A DNA stretch of 64,000 nucleotides from NCBI RefSeq assembly GCF_001704415.2, contig NC_030814.1:73525121-73589120 (forward strand). The letters run 5' to 3'. Both the position numbers and the translations under genes were made by a program. This document shows, one piece after another, positions 1 through 11,465 of this stretch (position 1 is the first letter of the stretch; the number at the start of each line of letters is the position of its first letter). The notes beneath the pieces were generated by a model that saw only the letters and a list, made by a program, of their open reading frames with translations, made no database searches and had not been told where the DNA came from. Source of the DNA: Capra hircus. Its lineage: Eukaryota; Chordata; Mammalia; Artiodactyla; Bovidae.

Positions 1-1364
1 ATGTCTGGGGAAGTGAGGTGGAGGTGATGGGTAAGGTGATGTCGGTGGGAGAATGTTTAGTAGGATGTTCACTGTCAGCGTGTCTCAAAACGTTCAGAGT
101 TATGTATACAGTTCTGTGCCAACAGATGGATTCAACTGATGCATTGCATGAGATCTTTCATAAGGAATGGTTTTTATCTTACAGTTTGAAAAAAGAAAAG
201 AAACTAAGAGGGAGGTCAAGGAGCTTGGTTAAGTTCACACAGGTTATTTGTGCAAGGTTAGGGCCTAGATTTAGTTTTCCTGACTCCCATGATCGAGCCT
301 TCTCCATCACGCTCTGCAGTGTTTATCGGCATGAGCCACACACTCACCATTCAGCAGCTTGGCTGGTCCTTCTACCTCATGTGAAAGGCCAGGGAAACTC
401 AAACAGGGAGGCAAACAGCATGTTCTAGGTAACTCAGAGCCATATTTCCTAACAGCATGCTCACCCTGAGTATGTTAGTATGTATGCAGCTTATCACAAA
501 TTTCCAGAATTTTGGTTGTAAAAACAGGGTGTGTGTGGCAATAGGGCATGGATTTTTCCGGGACTCTGAGGACCTCTAGGCTGTGGTGATTCTTTGTGAA
601 TTATAAACAAAGGATTTGGCAAGACCGATGGTTCTCAGGCCACGTGTGCTGTGGAAACCCAGTTGGGTCAGCTTAGATTCAGACGGTCATTTGGTGCCAT
701 TCCCAACAGCTCACCTCTCCATCTCTATGGAGTAGACCTGGAAACACAAACTGGCCTCAAAGCCACTTGGCCGAGTGGAGTGTGCCAGTCCCAAGTCTGT
801 TGTTTCAGCTCATTTCATCATTTTTGGCTCCACCCTTGGAAAAGTACTTTCATATAATTGCAAGAGCAAAATGTTTTATTTTCTCACTGTAGGGAAAAAA
901 AAATGCATGCTCATTGCAGGCAATTTAGAAATTATTGAAGAACACAAAGAAGAAATGTAAATCACTCACTCTAATCTGATTACCTGACAATGATCATTAA
1001 TAAATGGAAAGTAAAGCCTCCATCTATTTTTCCATGACTTAAGATACCTTTTAAAAAATAGAAAAAAAAATGGGATCCTACTGCAAATTGCATGGTAATT
1101 GGCCAATTTTGATTTTCTTAATATCATCCTCCTAATAATTTAATCTATATTTTTATTGGTTGTCTACTACAACTCAGATACAAAATTTCTGTGCAACAGC
1201 TGCTGCAATTCCTATTTTACTGCTGAAGAAACAAGGTTTCTGAGGTTGTTTATTCCTCCCCTCCATTGTCTCATTAGATAACCTCATTCCTGGCCAGGTC
1301 TCACAGTTCATTTGTAAGCTTTAGCTCAGAATTTTATTGTCAGTCCTGACCTTTCCACTCAGCT
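1..1364. other. Unassigned non-coding sequence
   Basis: No ruminant SINE or LINE is visible. The short open frames here lack recognisable domains, and I see no convincing splice or promoter context. The right end runs into an L2 element; some text before it may be more decayed L2. Confidence 0.5.
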
Positions 1365-1865
1365 TTAGACTTTTATTATCCAATTGCCTATTTGACATCT
1401 CAATTTGGATCTCAAATGTGCCGAGGACTCAACCCATCCAAAATCATGCCGAGGTCCTCTGCACTGTGCAGGACCAGATCTGCCATGACAGCCTTGGTCT
1501 GAGCTCCCATCTTAGCTGGTCTCTAGCAACACACTCTTGACCTTCTTAAATGTATTGTCTATACAGCGGCCAAAGGATCTTTTTAGAATGCAAATCTGAT
1601 TATACTGCCACAGACTTACAGCCCTTGAATGACTTTCCTCTGTTCCTCAGGTAAAGACTAGAAACCTTAACATGACCTCCTAAGCCAGCATGATCTGGCT
1701 GTCTCCCCAGCCACAGTTCACACCATGCTCCCCACACTCTGCATCCCAATCACACAGATATTCTTTTAGTTTATGTAACTAAACCTTACCAGGCTTTTTG
1801 CACTTGCTGTCCCTTCTAACTGAAATGTTCTTCTCAGCATCTTGTTTATTCTCTACCTAAACAGT
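1365..1865 (+). repeat. L2 LINE fragment, 3' half
   Basis: The text follows the L2 consensus in sense order: a 'gcctatttgacatctcaatt' segment, then 'aggatctttttagaatgcaa', 'catgatctggctgtctcccc', and 'ttgcacttgctgtcccttct' followed by a 'gaaatgttcttctcagc' segment. Internal stretches of the consensus are missing, so this is a deleted and heavily diverged copy. It predates the placental radiation and has no coding capacity left. Boundaries are approximate. Confidence 0.8.
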
Positions 1866-4027
1866 TCCCACTTTCTCAGGTGCCTCAGCAGATGCAGTAG
1901 AGGAGGGAAGGTTGCATAATTTGTCCAAAGGCACAGGGCCACCAAATGGAAGCTCCTGGCCTCGAATTCACATTCCCAGACTCCAAGTTTGATGATGTTT
2001 CCGTTGCCTCTTGTGTCTGGGTTAAGTGTAAAAACTTAAGCTCTAGTGCTCTGAAATCTCTGTGAAGTTTCCCACAGAGGCGGAGGCTCATCTTCCAAGT
2101 TGAAGAATATACTGGGAATAAGACAGAACTTGATCTGAAACAGCCCTGACCTCTCCTAGGCTCAGCCCTTCTCTCTCCCAGCATCAGGCAGGATGCCAGC
2201 TCTCATGGAGCAGTGATTCTGTACCAAGTTCAGCAGGGAGTTTTGGATTAAGATTCTCATGTTGACAGCAATTTTTCTTGTGAAGATGCACAAAGCCAGC
2301 CTTATGAATTCCTTTCACACCTGGGAGGATTGAAATATATTTCCGTTTGCAAACGTATATACCTTGATACATATCTCATAAAACACATAAATTTGATTTC
2401 TTTGAAAATAATTCACAGTTACTCTTCCATTTCAATCATTTAGTGAGTTTTAAATGTGCTTTTCTTTCCAGAGTCTATGGAAAGGTGTTTATTTTCCCCC
2501 CTCTTTTAACTAGCTGGGTGCCAACATTTTCTTTCCTTCCCTTGATCTGACGTAAGTTCAATGTTTTGCTTCTGTCTGCTATTCCAGCTGGTAACCTCAG
2601 GTTGTTGGATAAAAGAAGCTTTCTCTCAACTCAGGCAATGCACCAAGTCCCACCCCAAACACAGATACACATACACACACACAAACACTGTGGAGTACAA
2701 TAGTTTGACGTACAGGATGCTCTAAAGAAAGAGGGCAGTTCACTTCCACCCACAGGCCTCTGCAGGGCAGTTCAGGGCAGTGAAATTGGCTGCTATCCGT
2801 GCAAATCAGCATCCTGGCAAAGGAAGGTCTGGGTCAAGAGGAAGGAATATCCTATCCTGAGGAAAAAAGATTAGGTTTGTTCTGTATGATTGCTTGGGGA
2901 TAGCTTCCAAATTTACAATGCACTTCAGCTCTTAAATTAGCCTGCTATCAGTCTAAGATTGCGAAACTGTATTTAGAAGAAAGACACATTCATTATTGTT
3001 ATTAAGCAGCCTAATTTTAGAACTATTACTAGAATAAAATATAGTAATATGATAATATTTAACTAGAAATGTGACTAATAAAGCTTCCCCTCTTTCCACA
3101 TTTAGGTATTAATTGCAGAACTAAATGTAAGTAGTGAAACAGGGGAAACTTCTTTTGGGTAGTATGACAAAGAATGAATTGCTTTTAGTGAGCATTGTTT
3201 GGTTGAGTGAGTTACTCAAATGACAGATTTCCTTTTCAGATTTGGTCCCATTTTAATTAGATTAGAGACTGACTATAAAACATACTCTTTTTATTTAGGC
3301 TGGATGGAGACAAAGGATTACTTCTAGTTATCACAGGACACACAGTTACTTTATTATAGATCAATGAGGCACCACCTTGGACGCTGTGAACATAGGATCA
3401 GAGACAGAAATGAGATATTGAGAATAGGAATTTCAGGTGACTTGAGTTTTCACTCAAATCTCGTGTATCATAGTATCATTTGTTAACTTGATAAATTTCC
3501 CTCCCTCCTTTCTTATACGCATCACTGTTTGTTTGTTATTTTGTTTTCTTGTCTAATTGCTTTGGCTAAGACTTGAAAATGATACTAATTAAGGATAATC
3601 ATTGTAGATATTTTTATCTTCTTCTTGACTTTGATGAGAAAACTCATGATGACAGCTGAATGTTTTAAGTATGTATTCTGTTTCTGTCTCTTGTTGTACT
3701 TATTGGTAGACCTTGGAATAAAGCATTTTATGACCTTTATCATTTAAGACCTGCATGGTTCTCAGATCACTGCAGCCATACCCTTTTCGGTACCTAATTA
3801 GCTTTGTCTGAGTCTCAGGACCAGTTTCTAACCTGAGTCAGAAGAAACGTTTGGAAGTCTAGCCTAGCATGCTAGGATGCACCACTAAGTTACCTTTGAT
3901 GATAATCTATCATTAGACATATGCTTTGGCTCTGACACATGGATATTCTGCAGTGTGCCTGAGACTTTACCTTGTACCAAGTTCTGTTAAGTGAATTTCT
4001 GTCTCTATAAATGCCTGTCACAGGTAG
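1866..4027. other. Unassigned non-coding sequence
   Basis: About 2.2 kb with no ruminant SINE or LINE that I recognise. It contains a short CA-rich tract (about 2664-2691) and AT-rich text near 3000-3070. No open frame has a recognisable domain. Ancient decayed repeats may be present below my detection limit. Confidence 0.5.
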
Positions 4028-4225
4028 TAGTTAGCATAGTGACTCTGGACCATAGGTCCTGGGTTCAAATCCTGTTTCTCCTACTTACTAGCTGTTTAAC
4101 CTTAGGCAAGCTTTTCTATGCTTTTGTGATTTCTCAGTTGTCAAATCAGTATAATAGCACTATTTGTCTCAGAAGGTTATTATGAACTTTAAATTAAATA
4201 ATACATATAAAAGCCTTGGAAAGAT
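4028..4225 (+). repeat. MIR SINE
   Basis: Near-complete MIR in sense: a tRNA-like head ('agcatagtgactctggacca', 'gggttcaaatcctg'), the conserved core ('ctacttactagctgtttaac', 'ccttaggcaag'), and the tail ('aataatacatataaaagcc'). The B-box-like 'gggttcaaatcc' is the tRNA-derived promoter remnant. This is an ancient mammalian insertion that cannot mobilise. Confidence 0.88.
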
Positions 4226-4258
4226 GTTGGTACATACTGTGGCATACTGTGGCACTCA

Positions 4259-4391
4259 TGGAGAAGGAAATGGCAACCCACTCCAGTGTTCCTGCCTGGA
4301 GAATCCTAGGGATGGAGGAGCCTGGTGGGCTGCCGTCTATGGGGTTGCACAGAGTCGGACACGACTGAAGCGACTTAGCAGCAGCAGCAGT
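4259..4391 (+). mobile_element. Bov-A SINE unit (Bov-A2 type, AGC tail)
   Basis: The unit runs from 'ggagaaggaaatggcaaccc' to 'gacacgactgaagcgactta' and ends in an (AGC)n tail, typical of Bov-A2. It is one monomer, so it lacks the upstream half. Flanks 'ggcactca' (4251-4258) and 'agcactca' (4392-4399) look like an imperfect TSD. It lies directly after the MIR at 4028. Confidence 0.93.
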
Positions 4392-4399
4392 AGCACTCA

Positions 4400-4770
4400 C
4401 TAAAGGCCTGCAGTTAGGCTTATTGCTTGTGGAAGATGTAGTAGTACTATTGTCCCTTTGAATATTACCTGACTTCTTTCTATCACCCTTCTCTCAGGGT
4501 TGGGTTTCCATGACTTGAGTCTCATCTTGGTGGGTGTGGGTCTACTGCCTGCTGTTAGACTTGTCTTTACAGGACCCTGCATGTTAACATATTGACCTTT
4601 GAATACAGAGTGTTTTGAAACTATCCTACTGCCTGACCTCAGGTTACACTATTCTGTCTGGTGGGTGAAATTCTTTACAAAGACTCACTTCTGAGTTTAA
4701 TTCTACTGCTCACCTTCCATCCCACTGTTGTGAGCCTTCTCCTGTCTAAAGATTTTGATCAGCATATTTA
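4400..4770. other. Unassigned non-coding sequence
   Basis: No repeat or coding signal recognised between the Bov-A unit and the TG/T tract. Confidence 0.4.
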
Positions 4771-4797
4771 TGTGTGTGTGTGTGTGTTTTTTTTTTT
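4771..4797. repeat. (TG)n microsatellite followed by a T tract
   Basis: About eight TG units run straight into about twelve T residues, just upstream of a BovB 3' fragment. A TG array of this length is a plausible polymorphic marker. Confidence 0.9.
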
Positions 4798-4804
4798 AAC
4801 AGCA

Positions 4805-4877
4805 TGGGAGGCCTGGCGTGCTGCAATTCATGGGGTCGCAAAGAGTTGAACATGACTGAGCGACTGAACTGAACTGA
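4805..4877 (+). mobile_element. BovB LINE, very short 3' end fragment
   Basis: Only the last ~70 bp of BovB is present: 'ggaggcctggcgtgctgcaa', 'ggggtcgcaaagagttgaac', and the 'gactgaactgaactgaa' end. This is an extreme 5' truncation, common for this element. No TSD is evident because the left flank is simple repeat. Confidence 0.9.
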
Positions 4878-5106
4878 ACACACTCATATAACTTATGTTA
4901 GTGCTTTTCCAGAAGTGACACTGATTTGTCATTAGGGATATTGTTTCAACTGTGTAAATATTCCTTCTATTTATCATGAATGAGAGTTCACAAACATATA
5001 TTCATGTTAATTAATCAATTTGTTTATTTAGTACATATTTATTTAACCTATAATCTAGGGAATAAACTGTTTCAGGACATAAAATAAATACAAAATAATG
5101 TAAGAC

Positions 5107-5514
5107 ATGGCTCTTGAAGAGATCTCTAGTCTTTCCTATTCTACTGTTTTCCTCTATTTCTTTGCATTGATCACTGAGGAAGGCTTTCTTATCTCTCCTT
5201 GCTATTCTTTGGAACTCTGCATTCAAATGGGTATATATTTCCTTTTCTCCTTTGCTTTTCGCTTCTCTTCTTTTCACAGCTATTTGTAAGGCCTCCTCAG
5301 ACAGCCATTTTGCGTTTTCGCATTTCTTTTTCTTGGGGATGGTCTTGATCCCTGTCTCCTGTACAATGTCATGGACCTCCGTCCATAGTTCATCAGGCAC
5401 CCTGTCTATCAGATCTAGTCCCTTAAATCTATTTCTCACTTCCACTGTATAATCATAAGGGATTTGATTTAGGTCATATTTGAATGGTCTAGTGGTTTTC
5501 CCCACTTTCTTCAA
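5107..5514 (-). pseudogene. BovB ORF2 fragment, endonuclease-to-RT linker (inverted part)
   Basis: The minus-strand translation begins KKVGKTTRPFKYDLNQIPYD and continues through VPDELWTEVHDIVQETGIK to TRDLFK, with no stop inside the BovB part. It matches the region between the apurinic endonuclease and the reverse transcriptase of BovB. Residues after TRDLFK come from host flank. No catalytic motif lies here, and the fragment is cut off from any BovB start, so it is not a gene. Confidence 0.88.
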
Positions 5515-5519
5515 TTCAT

Positions 5520-6300
5520 AAAAACATCTATTTCTGCTTTATTGACTATGCCAAAACCTTTGACTGTGTGGATCACAATAAACTGTGGAAATTCTGAAAG
5601 AGATGGGAATGCCAGACCACCTGACCCGCCTCTTGAGAAACCTGTATGCAGGTCAGGAAGCAAGAGTTAGAACTGGACATGGAAAAACAGAATGTTTCCA
5701 AATAGAAAAAGGAGTACGTCAAGGCTGTACGTTGTCACCATGCTTATTTAACTTCTATGCAGAGTACATCATGAGAAACGCGGGACTGGAGGAAGCATAA
5801 GCTGCAATCAAGATTGCCTGGAGAAATATCAATAACCTCAGATATGCAGATGACACCACCCTTATGGCAGAAAGTGAAGAGGAACTAAAAAGCCTCTTGA
5901 TGAAAGTGAAAGAGGAGAGTCAAAAAGTTGGCTTAAAGGTCAACATTCAGAAAACTAAGATCATAGCATCCAGTCGCATCACTTCATGGCAAATAGATGG
6001 GGAAACAGTGGCTGACTTTTTCTGGGCTCCAAAATCAGTGCAGATGGTGATTGCAGCCATGAAATTAAAAGACGTTTACTCCTTGAAGGAAAGTTATGAC
6101 CAACCTAGACAGCATATTAAAAAGCAGAGACATTACTTTGTCAACAAAGGTCCATCTAGTCAAGGCTATGGTTTCTCCAGTGGTCATGTATGGATGTGAG
6201 AGTTGGACTATAAAGAGGGCTGAGCGCTGAAGAATTGATGCTTTTGAACTGTGGTGTTGGAGAAGACTCTTGAGAATCCCTTGGACTGCAAGGAGATCCA
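5520..6300 (+). pseudogene. BovB reverse transcriptase remnant
   Basis: The RT region starts at the 'YFCFIDYAK' motif and continues through MGMPDHLTRLLRNLYAGQEA, the 'RQGCTLSPCLFNFYAEYIM' motif and the catalytic YADD (codons at 5843-5854). A frameshift lies near 5580, a TAA replaces a Gln codon just after 5797, and a further frame break lies near 6020. The YADD box is intact, but the protein is truncated and interrupted, so it is inactive. The later part encodes the C-terminal 'GCESWT'-like region and the basic tail. Confidence 0.88.
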
Positions 6301-6619
6301 ACCAGTCCAACCTAAGGGAAATCTGTCCTGGATGGTCATTATAAGGACTGATGTTAAAGCTGAAACTCCAGTATTTTGGCCACCTGATATGAAGAGCTGA
6401 CTCATTTGAACAGATCCTGCTGTTTGGAAAGGTTGAAGGAAGGAAGAGAAGGGGATGACAGAGGATGAGATGGTTAGATGGCATCCCCGACTCAATCGAT
6501 ATGAGTTTGGGTAAACTCTGGGAGTTGGTGATGGACAGGGAGGCCTGGCGTGCTGTGGTTCACGGGGTCACAAAGAGTTGGACACAACTGAGCAACTGAA
6601 CTGAACTGAAGACCTGGCT

Positions 6620-7153
6620 ACTGCCCTTGAAGAACTTACACTTTAGTTGAATAAGTCAGAGACCATGATTGCCTGAAGCCCAGCTATGGAAGTGAAGGTA
6701 TGAATGGACAGGTTAGGAGGGAAGTAAGATCCTAGTTGAATCATGTAATTTTCATTTATTTATATTCTTTTCCTTTTTAATTTTTTAAATTATGAAAGTA
6801 GGATAACACATTTACAGGAGACTTGGGAAATATAGAAAAAGGTTATGTATAGTTCAATTATATATTACAATTATTTTTCTAAGTAGATAAATTAAGATTT
6901 TCAGTAGGAGTTTCAATATCAAACTCTCAATTTGAATTAATCCAATGAATATACAGTAAAGTAGAAGCATATAGTGTATCTGAAAAGCTATGAACCAATT
7001 CAACATAATTAAGATTTATACAGTTTTCACACCATAGTAGGATACACATTCTATTCAAGTTCCCATAAACTATAAACTAGGAGACCCTGGAACATATCCA
7101 GGGACATAAGGCAAGGTGAATCATGCAATTTTTAAATATAGCACAATGAGTTT
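6620..7153. other. Unassigned AT-rich sequence
   Basis: Host sequence right of the inverted BovB. No recognisable coding region. The first ~50 bp together with the bases left of 5103 may be an older repeat split by the BovB; family not determined. Confidence 0.4.
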
Positions 7154-7282
7154 GGAGAAGGAAATGGCAACCCACTCCAATATTCTTACCTGGGAAATTC
7201 CATGTCAGAAGAGTCTGAGGCTATACAGTCTATAGGGTCACAAAAGCTGGACACAACTTAGTGACTAAACAACAGCAACAAC
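7154..7282 (+). mobile_element. Bov-A / Bov-tA SINE 3' part, old copy
   Basis: Starts 'ggagaaggaaatggcaaccc' and ends 'ggacacaacttagtgactaa' with an ACAACAGCAACAAC tail. It is more diverged than neighbouring Bov-A copies: for example, 'agtctgaggctatacagtct' replaces the usual 'gcctggcgggctacagtcc'. The ACA-type tail suggests an older subfamily. Confidence 0.85.
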
Positions 7283-7523
7283 TGTGAAGTTTGCATTTTT
7301 TTCTTAGAGTCCATGAAAAAGCATTTGCTCTTCTCTTAACTACTCTCTAGTTGCCTTTGGTATATTATCACAGTATTGGCTAATGCAGTTGTGAGACTGC
7401 AGTTCAGTCCCCCACACAAAGCATATTCCCTGTAAAGTTCTATGTCAGTCACGTTTTCTAGTGGAGTAATTGCATTCCCATATGTTTTTGAAACACAAAA
7501 AAGGTAACTTTAAAGTGGACGTC

Positions 7524-7782
7524 GTCTACTCTCTAGTTGCCTTGTTGGGCTTCTCACTGTGCTGGCTTCTCTTGCTGTGGAGCATGGTCTCCAGACGCAC
7601 AGGCTTCACTAGCTGCGGCACCGGAGCTCAGAGGTTGCAGCTCGGCGGCTCCAGAGTGCTCAGTGGTTGGCACACAGACTCAGCTGTCCCACTGTATGTG
7701 GGATCTTCCTGGACCAGGGATGGAACCCGTGTCCTTTGAGTTGGCAGGTGGATTCTTTGCCCCTGGACCACCAAGGAAGCCC
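7524..7782 (-). mobile_element. CHR-type tRNA-Glu SINE
   Basis: In reverse complement the element begins 'gggcttccttggtggtccag', the tRNA-Glu-type head of CHR SINEs, and contains the A/B-box-like text around 'gatggaacccgtgtcc'. The left part ('ggcttctcttgctgtggagc') matches the CHR body. CHR SINEs are shared by cetartiodactyls, so this is older than the Bov-tA copies. No long A tail remains. Confidence 0.85.
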
Positions 7783-8277
7783 TTCTTTTTCCGTCTTTTG
7801 ATCTGAAGAAAAAAGGAGGAGGTTCCAAATGGAGTACTAACATTGTATGTAGGTTCCAATTTGAGGATATTAATTACAAGTGATATGATACACTCAGCTG
7901 ACTAATTCAGCTATTCTTGGGCTATTTTCATGATTTCCCCTTGTCTGTATATTATCTGCACCATTATTTACTTAATAGTTTTAAGTCCCTGTTTTTTTTC
8001 AATTGTTGTTAAATAACTTTATTAAGAGTTGTCATCACTATCTTGAAATAGAGTAGTATACTTTGCCATAAAAAGATAGCATAGAAGATATACACAACTA
8101 TTTAAACCCATTAATCATGTACAGTTGTCTCCATATTTGTACTGGGAAGCTCTGGCCTTGCCATTCTGATGCTCCTTTGGAGTGGAACCCTGGACAGTTT
8201 GTTGAGTTCTCTGTTTCAAACACTGCTTGACATTTCACTCCCCCAGTTCTAATTTCCTCCCGTTATTCCATTCCTGA
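7783..8277. other. Unassigned non-coding sequence
   Basis: AT-rich, with short A and T runs. I recognise nothing in it apart from the L2 piece that follows. Confidence 0.4.
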
Positions 8278-8435
8278 TTTTATTTTCTTCACAACATGTC
8301 TTGTTTTCTAAAATTGTATTGTTTATTTCCTGGCTTATTATCTGTATGGCTAAAATATAAACTCCAGGAGAAGAGGGACTAGGTCTTGTTCACTGCTGTT
8401 GCCTAGGTCTTGGTGTATATTAAGCACCAGCTGCC
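8278..8435 (+). repeat. L2 LINE 3' end fragment
   Basis: 'attgtttatttcctggctta' and then 'aaactccaggagaagaggga' followed by a 'cttgttcactgctgttgcct' segment track the L2 3' end in order. It is strongly diverged and non-coding. Confidence 0.65.
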
Positions 8436-8914
8436 TGACTTCCATGGTAAACTGGTAAGAAACTGCAAAAATCTGTCCTTGGATAAAATAACCCTGCTTG
8501 CTTGCTCAGTGCATTATGACTTGATTTTTTTTTTCCCATGTCTTTGGTGATCTACTATGGCTTTGTGCTTTATTTCCCCACCTGAGCTCTTGGGACTTTT
8601 TAATTTACTTCTCTGAATCTTTTTACCTTCTTGCACATACTTCTTTTTTTCAAAGAGTGAACCTGTAGGATCCAAATCCTTTCCTGCCTAGACTGCCTAA
8701 CAAGGCACTGACTGGAGTTCCCTATTCTGGTAGCTTCCTGGACTGCCCATTATTATGCATCTAAGTGGTAAAAAAAAAAAAAAAGCCGTATAGCATTTGT
8801 CCAGGAAAGGCAGCTATACCAATTCAATAATCCTGGATGGTGTGCTCTAACATTTGGAAAATAACCAATAGGACAAAGCATGAGCACATTTGTCTGTTTG
8901 TGCCAAGAGTAACT
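8436..8914. other. Unassigned non-coding sequence with A/T tracts
   Basis: Holds a T tract near 8525 and an A tract at about 8770-8784. No open frame or repeat family recognised. It ends in the left TSD of the next SINE. Confidence 0.4.
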
Positions 8915-9048
8915 CTCCTCAGAGCAGGAAATGGCTACCCACTCCAGCATTCTTGCCTGGAAAATTCCATGGACAGAGGAGCCTGGCGGGCTGCTGTCCA
9001 TGGGATCGAAAAGAGTCGGACAGGACTGAGTGACTAAGCAGGCATACA
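8915..9048 (+). mobile_element. Bov-tA SINE (3' part) with TSD
   Basis: Runs from 'aggaaatggctacccactcc' through 'gcctggcgggctgctgtcca' to 'gactgagtgactaagcaggc'. The flanks 'tgccaagagtaact' (8901-8914) and 'tgccaagagtagct' (9049-9062) form a 14-bp TSD with one mismatch. The tRNA head is missing, so it is a 5'-truncated copy. Confidence 0.93.
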
Positions 9049-9282
9049 TGCCAAGAGTAGCTTTAACCAAAGGCTTAGGTATATCCCTCAGTTTTGATTC
9101 TGAAAACTTTTTGGATTTTTCATTCTTAAGGCAATGGATGATTAATCATCAGGGATGTTCTCCCAATAGAGAAGGAGATTTTCAGTAGATTTGGATGAAT
9201 TTTACCCTTATTTTAAAAAACGTTTTGCTTGATATTTCTGTATCAATCAGAACCATTTAAAGAGAATAGGATCTACAAGATG

Positions 9283-9495
9283 TTGTTGTTTAGTTGTTCA
9301 GTCGTGTCTGACTCTTTGCCAACCCCATGGACTGTAGCCCACCAGGCTCCTCTGTCGATGGGATTTCTCAGGCAAGAATACTGGAGTGGGTTACCATTTC
9401 CTTCTTCAGGGGATCTTCCCAACCCAGGGATTGAACCCATATCTCCTGCATTGGCAGGCACGTTCTTTACCACTGAGCCACCAATGGGAATCCCA
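9283..9495 (-). mobile_element. Bov-tA SINE, full length
   Basis: The plus strand shows the tail 'gttgttgtttagttgttcag', the BovB-derived 3' part ('tcgtgtctgactctttgcca') and, at the right, the reversed tRNA-Glu head ending 'gagccaccaatgggaatccc'. All parts of Bov-tA are present. Flanks 'ggatctacaagatg' and 'tgatctatgagata' are a weak TSD candidate. Confidence 0.92.
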
Positions 9496-10534
9496 TGATC
9501 TATGAGATAGAGAAATGTTATCTAGGTTTTTATTCTTCAAAGAATCTGTTTGCTTTTCCCTACTTAATTGGATAATGGTAAGTCAAGGGGATGAAAGTCT
9601 ATACCTACTTCCTGTGACAAACCCAATGCCTGTTAAGGCTGGTTGATTAAAGAAGCCACAGTTCTTGGTGATAAATTGCTGAGTCTGCGATAAGGCTCAT
9701 GCACTTCCAGTGAAATCTTTCATGTCGTGAAAGAGGAAACAAGATTGCACATTTGAGAGTAGATGTTAATGATTAGTATTGGGTGCTATTTATAATCAGT
9801 GACACAGGATGTTAATTAGTTGTTTCCAATACAGTGACTGAGCTGATCCCAATAGAAAAAGCGTATGTGATTTTATAAATGAAACCTATTTTTTGAAAGT
9901 ACTGAAACATTTCATGGCTTTGGAAAAATTAGGAAGAAAGCATGCTGACTAGTTATATTTTAGATTTATTTTAATAAAATAAATAACAGAGTATTTGAAG
10001 GAACTCGGGTATGCATTCATAGAAAAAGGGACCTTTCTACTTTGGCACTGATTATCCTCATAAAATAATGTTATATTCTCCAAATATACAAAGCATTTAC
10101 CCTGTGTGAATAAGTATGAAATGTGATAGTAACTGACCTAAACTACAAAGATACTCTTTAATGCACTGTGGGAATATTTATTAGTGAATACCCATGTGGC
10201 CTGAAAGAGTTGATTGATGTCATTTGCTAAAGGGCCTAACTTGTTCCCAGAGAGCCATTCATAAACTGGTAGCATTTGGCGATTATTGAAAAGCATGACC
10301 CTCTTGACAAAAGTAAAGCTTGTAAGTGAGCTGATAAAGAAATTCAAGTCAGAAAAGGACCAGTCTGATTATAAAACACACTTTATCTATACAATAATTG
10401 GAGGGCTCACCTAGACGGTAGCCAGGCATCAGAGTGAAACAGCTTGCATAGTGTTTCCTGTCCTTAGTGGCCTTGATTCTTACACATCAACAGGTTTAAA
10501 ATATTAAAGTAATTTAACTAAAATGACTAGTGAT
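9496..10534. other. Unassigned non-coding sequence
   Basis: About 1 kb of AT-rich sequence with no recognised repeat. A short minus-strand open frame at 10138-10347 has no recognisable domain and is likely chance. Confidence 0.45.
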
Positions 10535-10760
10535 AATGTCTTTATTGATATCCTACAATGAACCAGACACTTTGTTATAATATATACATGCATTATCTGA
10601 GTGGATTCTTGCAAGAGCCCTTAAGAAGTACCATTTTAAAAAGGAAGACAGTAACTCTGGGAGAGAGGTCCTGAAACTTGTCCAGGGTAGGAGAGCAGGG
10701 CAGTGGCAGAGTCAGGACTGAAGCCTAGGTCTGCTGAATTCTGAGGTGACTTTCTATCAC
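10535..10760 (-). repeat. MIR SINE
   Basis: Reads as reversed MIR: 'catgcattatctgagtggat', 'aagtaccattttaaaaagga', 'gaaacttgtccagggtagga', 'ggcagagtcaggactgaagc'. It covers core and head and is diverged with small gaps. Confidence 0.75.
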
Positions 10761-10894
10761 TAGGGTAGGTCTTGAAACAGTCTGCAGCATCAGACTTCTT
10801 CTTCTCTACTTGCCCCATCCTAACCCCTTATTTCCTCCAGTAGATAGTCAGATCTTCAGCATTTGGAGGTTCTGTGTTTTTTTTTTTTTTTCTT

Positions 10895-11465
10895 AATTTT
10901 GAAAATATTGCTTATGTGTCTTAGAGTCATTTGTATTTTTTTAGAGTAGTTTTAGAAAACCTACTCTTCTTTTTTTTTGTAGAAAAACAGCAGAAAGTAC
11001 AAAGCTCCGACTTACCTCTTCCCTCCCCATGTAGTTATTTGCCTGTTGTGGTTTCCTTCTTACAATTGATGAACCAGTACTGATGCATCACTGTTGACTA
11101 AAGTCTACAGTTTATATTAGGGCTCACTCTCTGTGTTAACAAACTCTCCAGATTTTGACATGTGCATAATGTCATGTATTCACCTTTATTTATTTTGTTT
11201 ATTTATTTATTTATTTTGTATTCACCTTTATAATATCATACAGAATAGTTTCACTGTCCTAAAAATTCCTTTCTGCTCCCCTTAATCATCCCTCCATCTC
11301 TCCTCCCAGGGCCTTGGCAACCACTGATTTTTTTTACCGTCTCTGTAGCTTTGCCTTTCCCAGCATGTCATACATATAGTTGGAATTATACAGCGTGTAG
11401 TCTTTTCAGACAAGATCTTTGGGGCATAAAAATATGTATCCCTCCATGCTTTTCTGTGGCTTGAG
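10895..11465 (-). repeat. L1M LINE 3' region
   Basis: Antisense L1M 3' sequence. Recognisable landmarks are 'agtctacagtttatattagg', 'ttgacatgtgcataatgtca', 'gtatcattca'-like text, 'aaccactgattttttttacc' and 'catatagttggaattataca'. A T-rich expansion (about 11190-11218, TTTA units) interrupts it. It predates the ruminant SINEs. Confidence 0.8.

Larger units (their letters stand above)
5103..6619. mobile_element. BovB LINE copy with 5' inversion
   Basis: A single insertion in two opposed segments: about 5113-5516 reads as BovB on the minus strand, and about 5519-6609 reads as BovB on the plus strand to the 3' end. The outer flanks 'agacatggct' (5103-5112) and 'agacctggct' (6610-6619) look like one TSD with a single mismatch. 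About 190 codons of consensus are missing at the inner junction. This is the expected product of a twin-priming-type event rather than two independent insertions. Confidence 0.85.

Noticed and set aside
9420..9495. tRNA-Glu-like sequence as a tRNA gene
   Set aside because: It is the tRNA-derived head of a Bov-tA SINE; the cloverleaf is not maintained and the same text occurs at several other sites.
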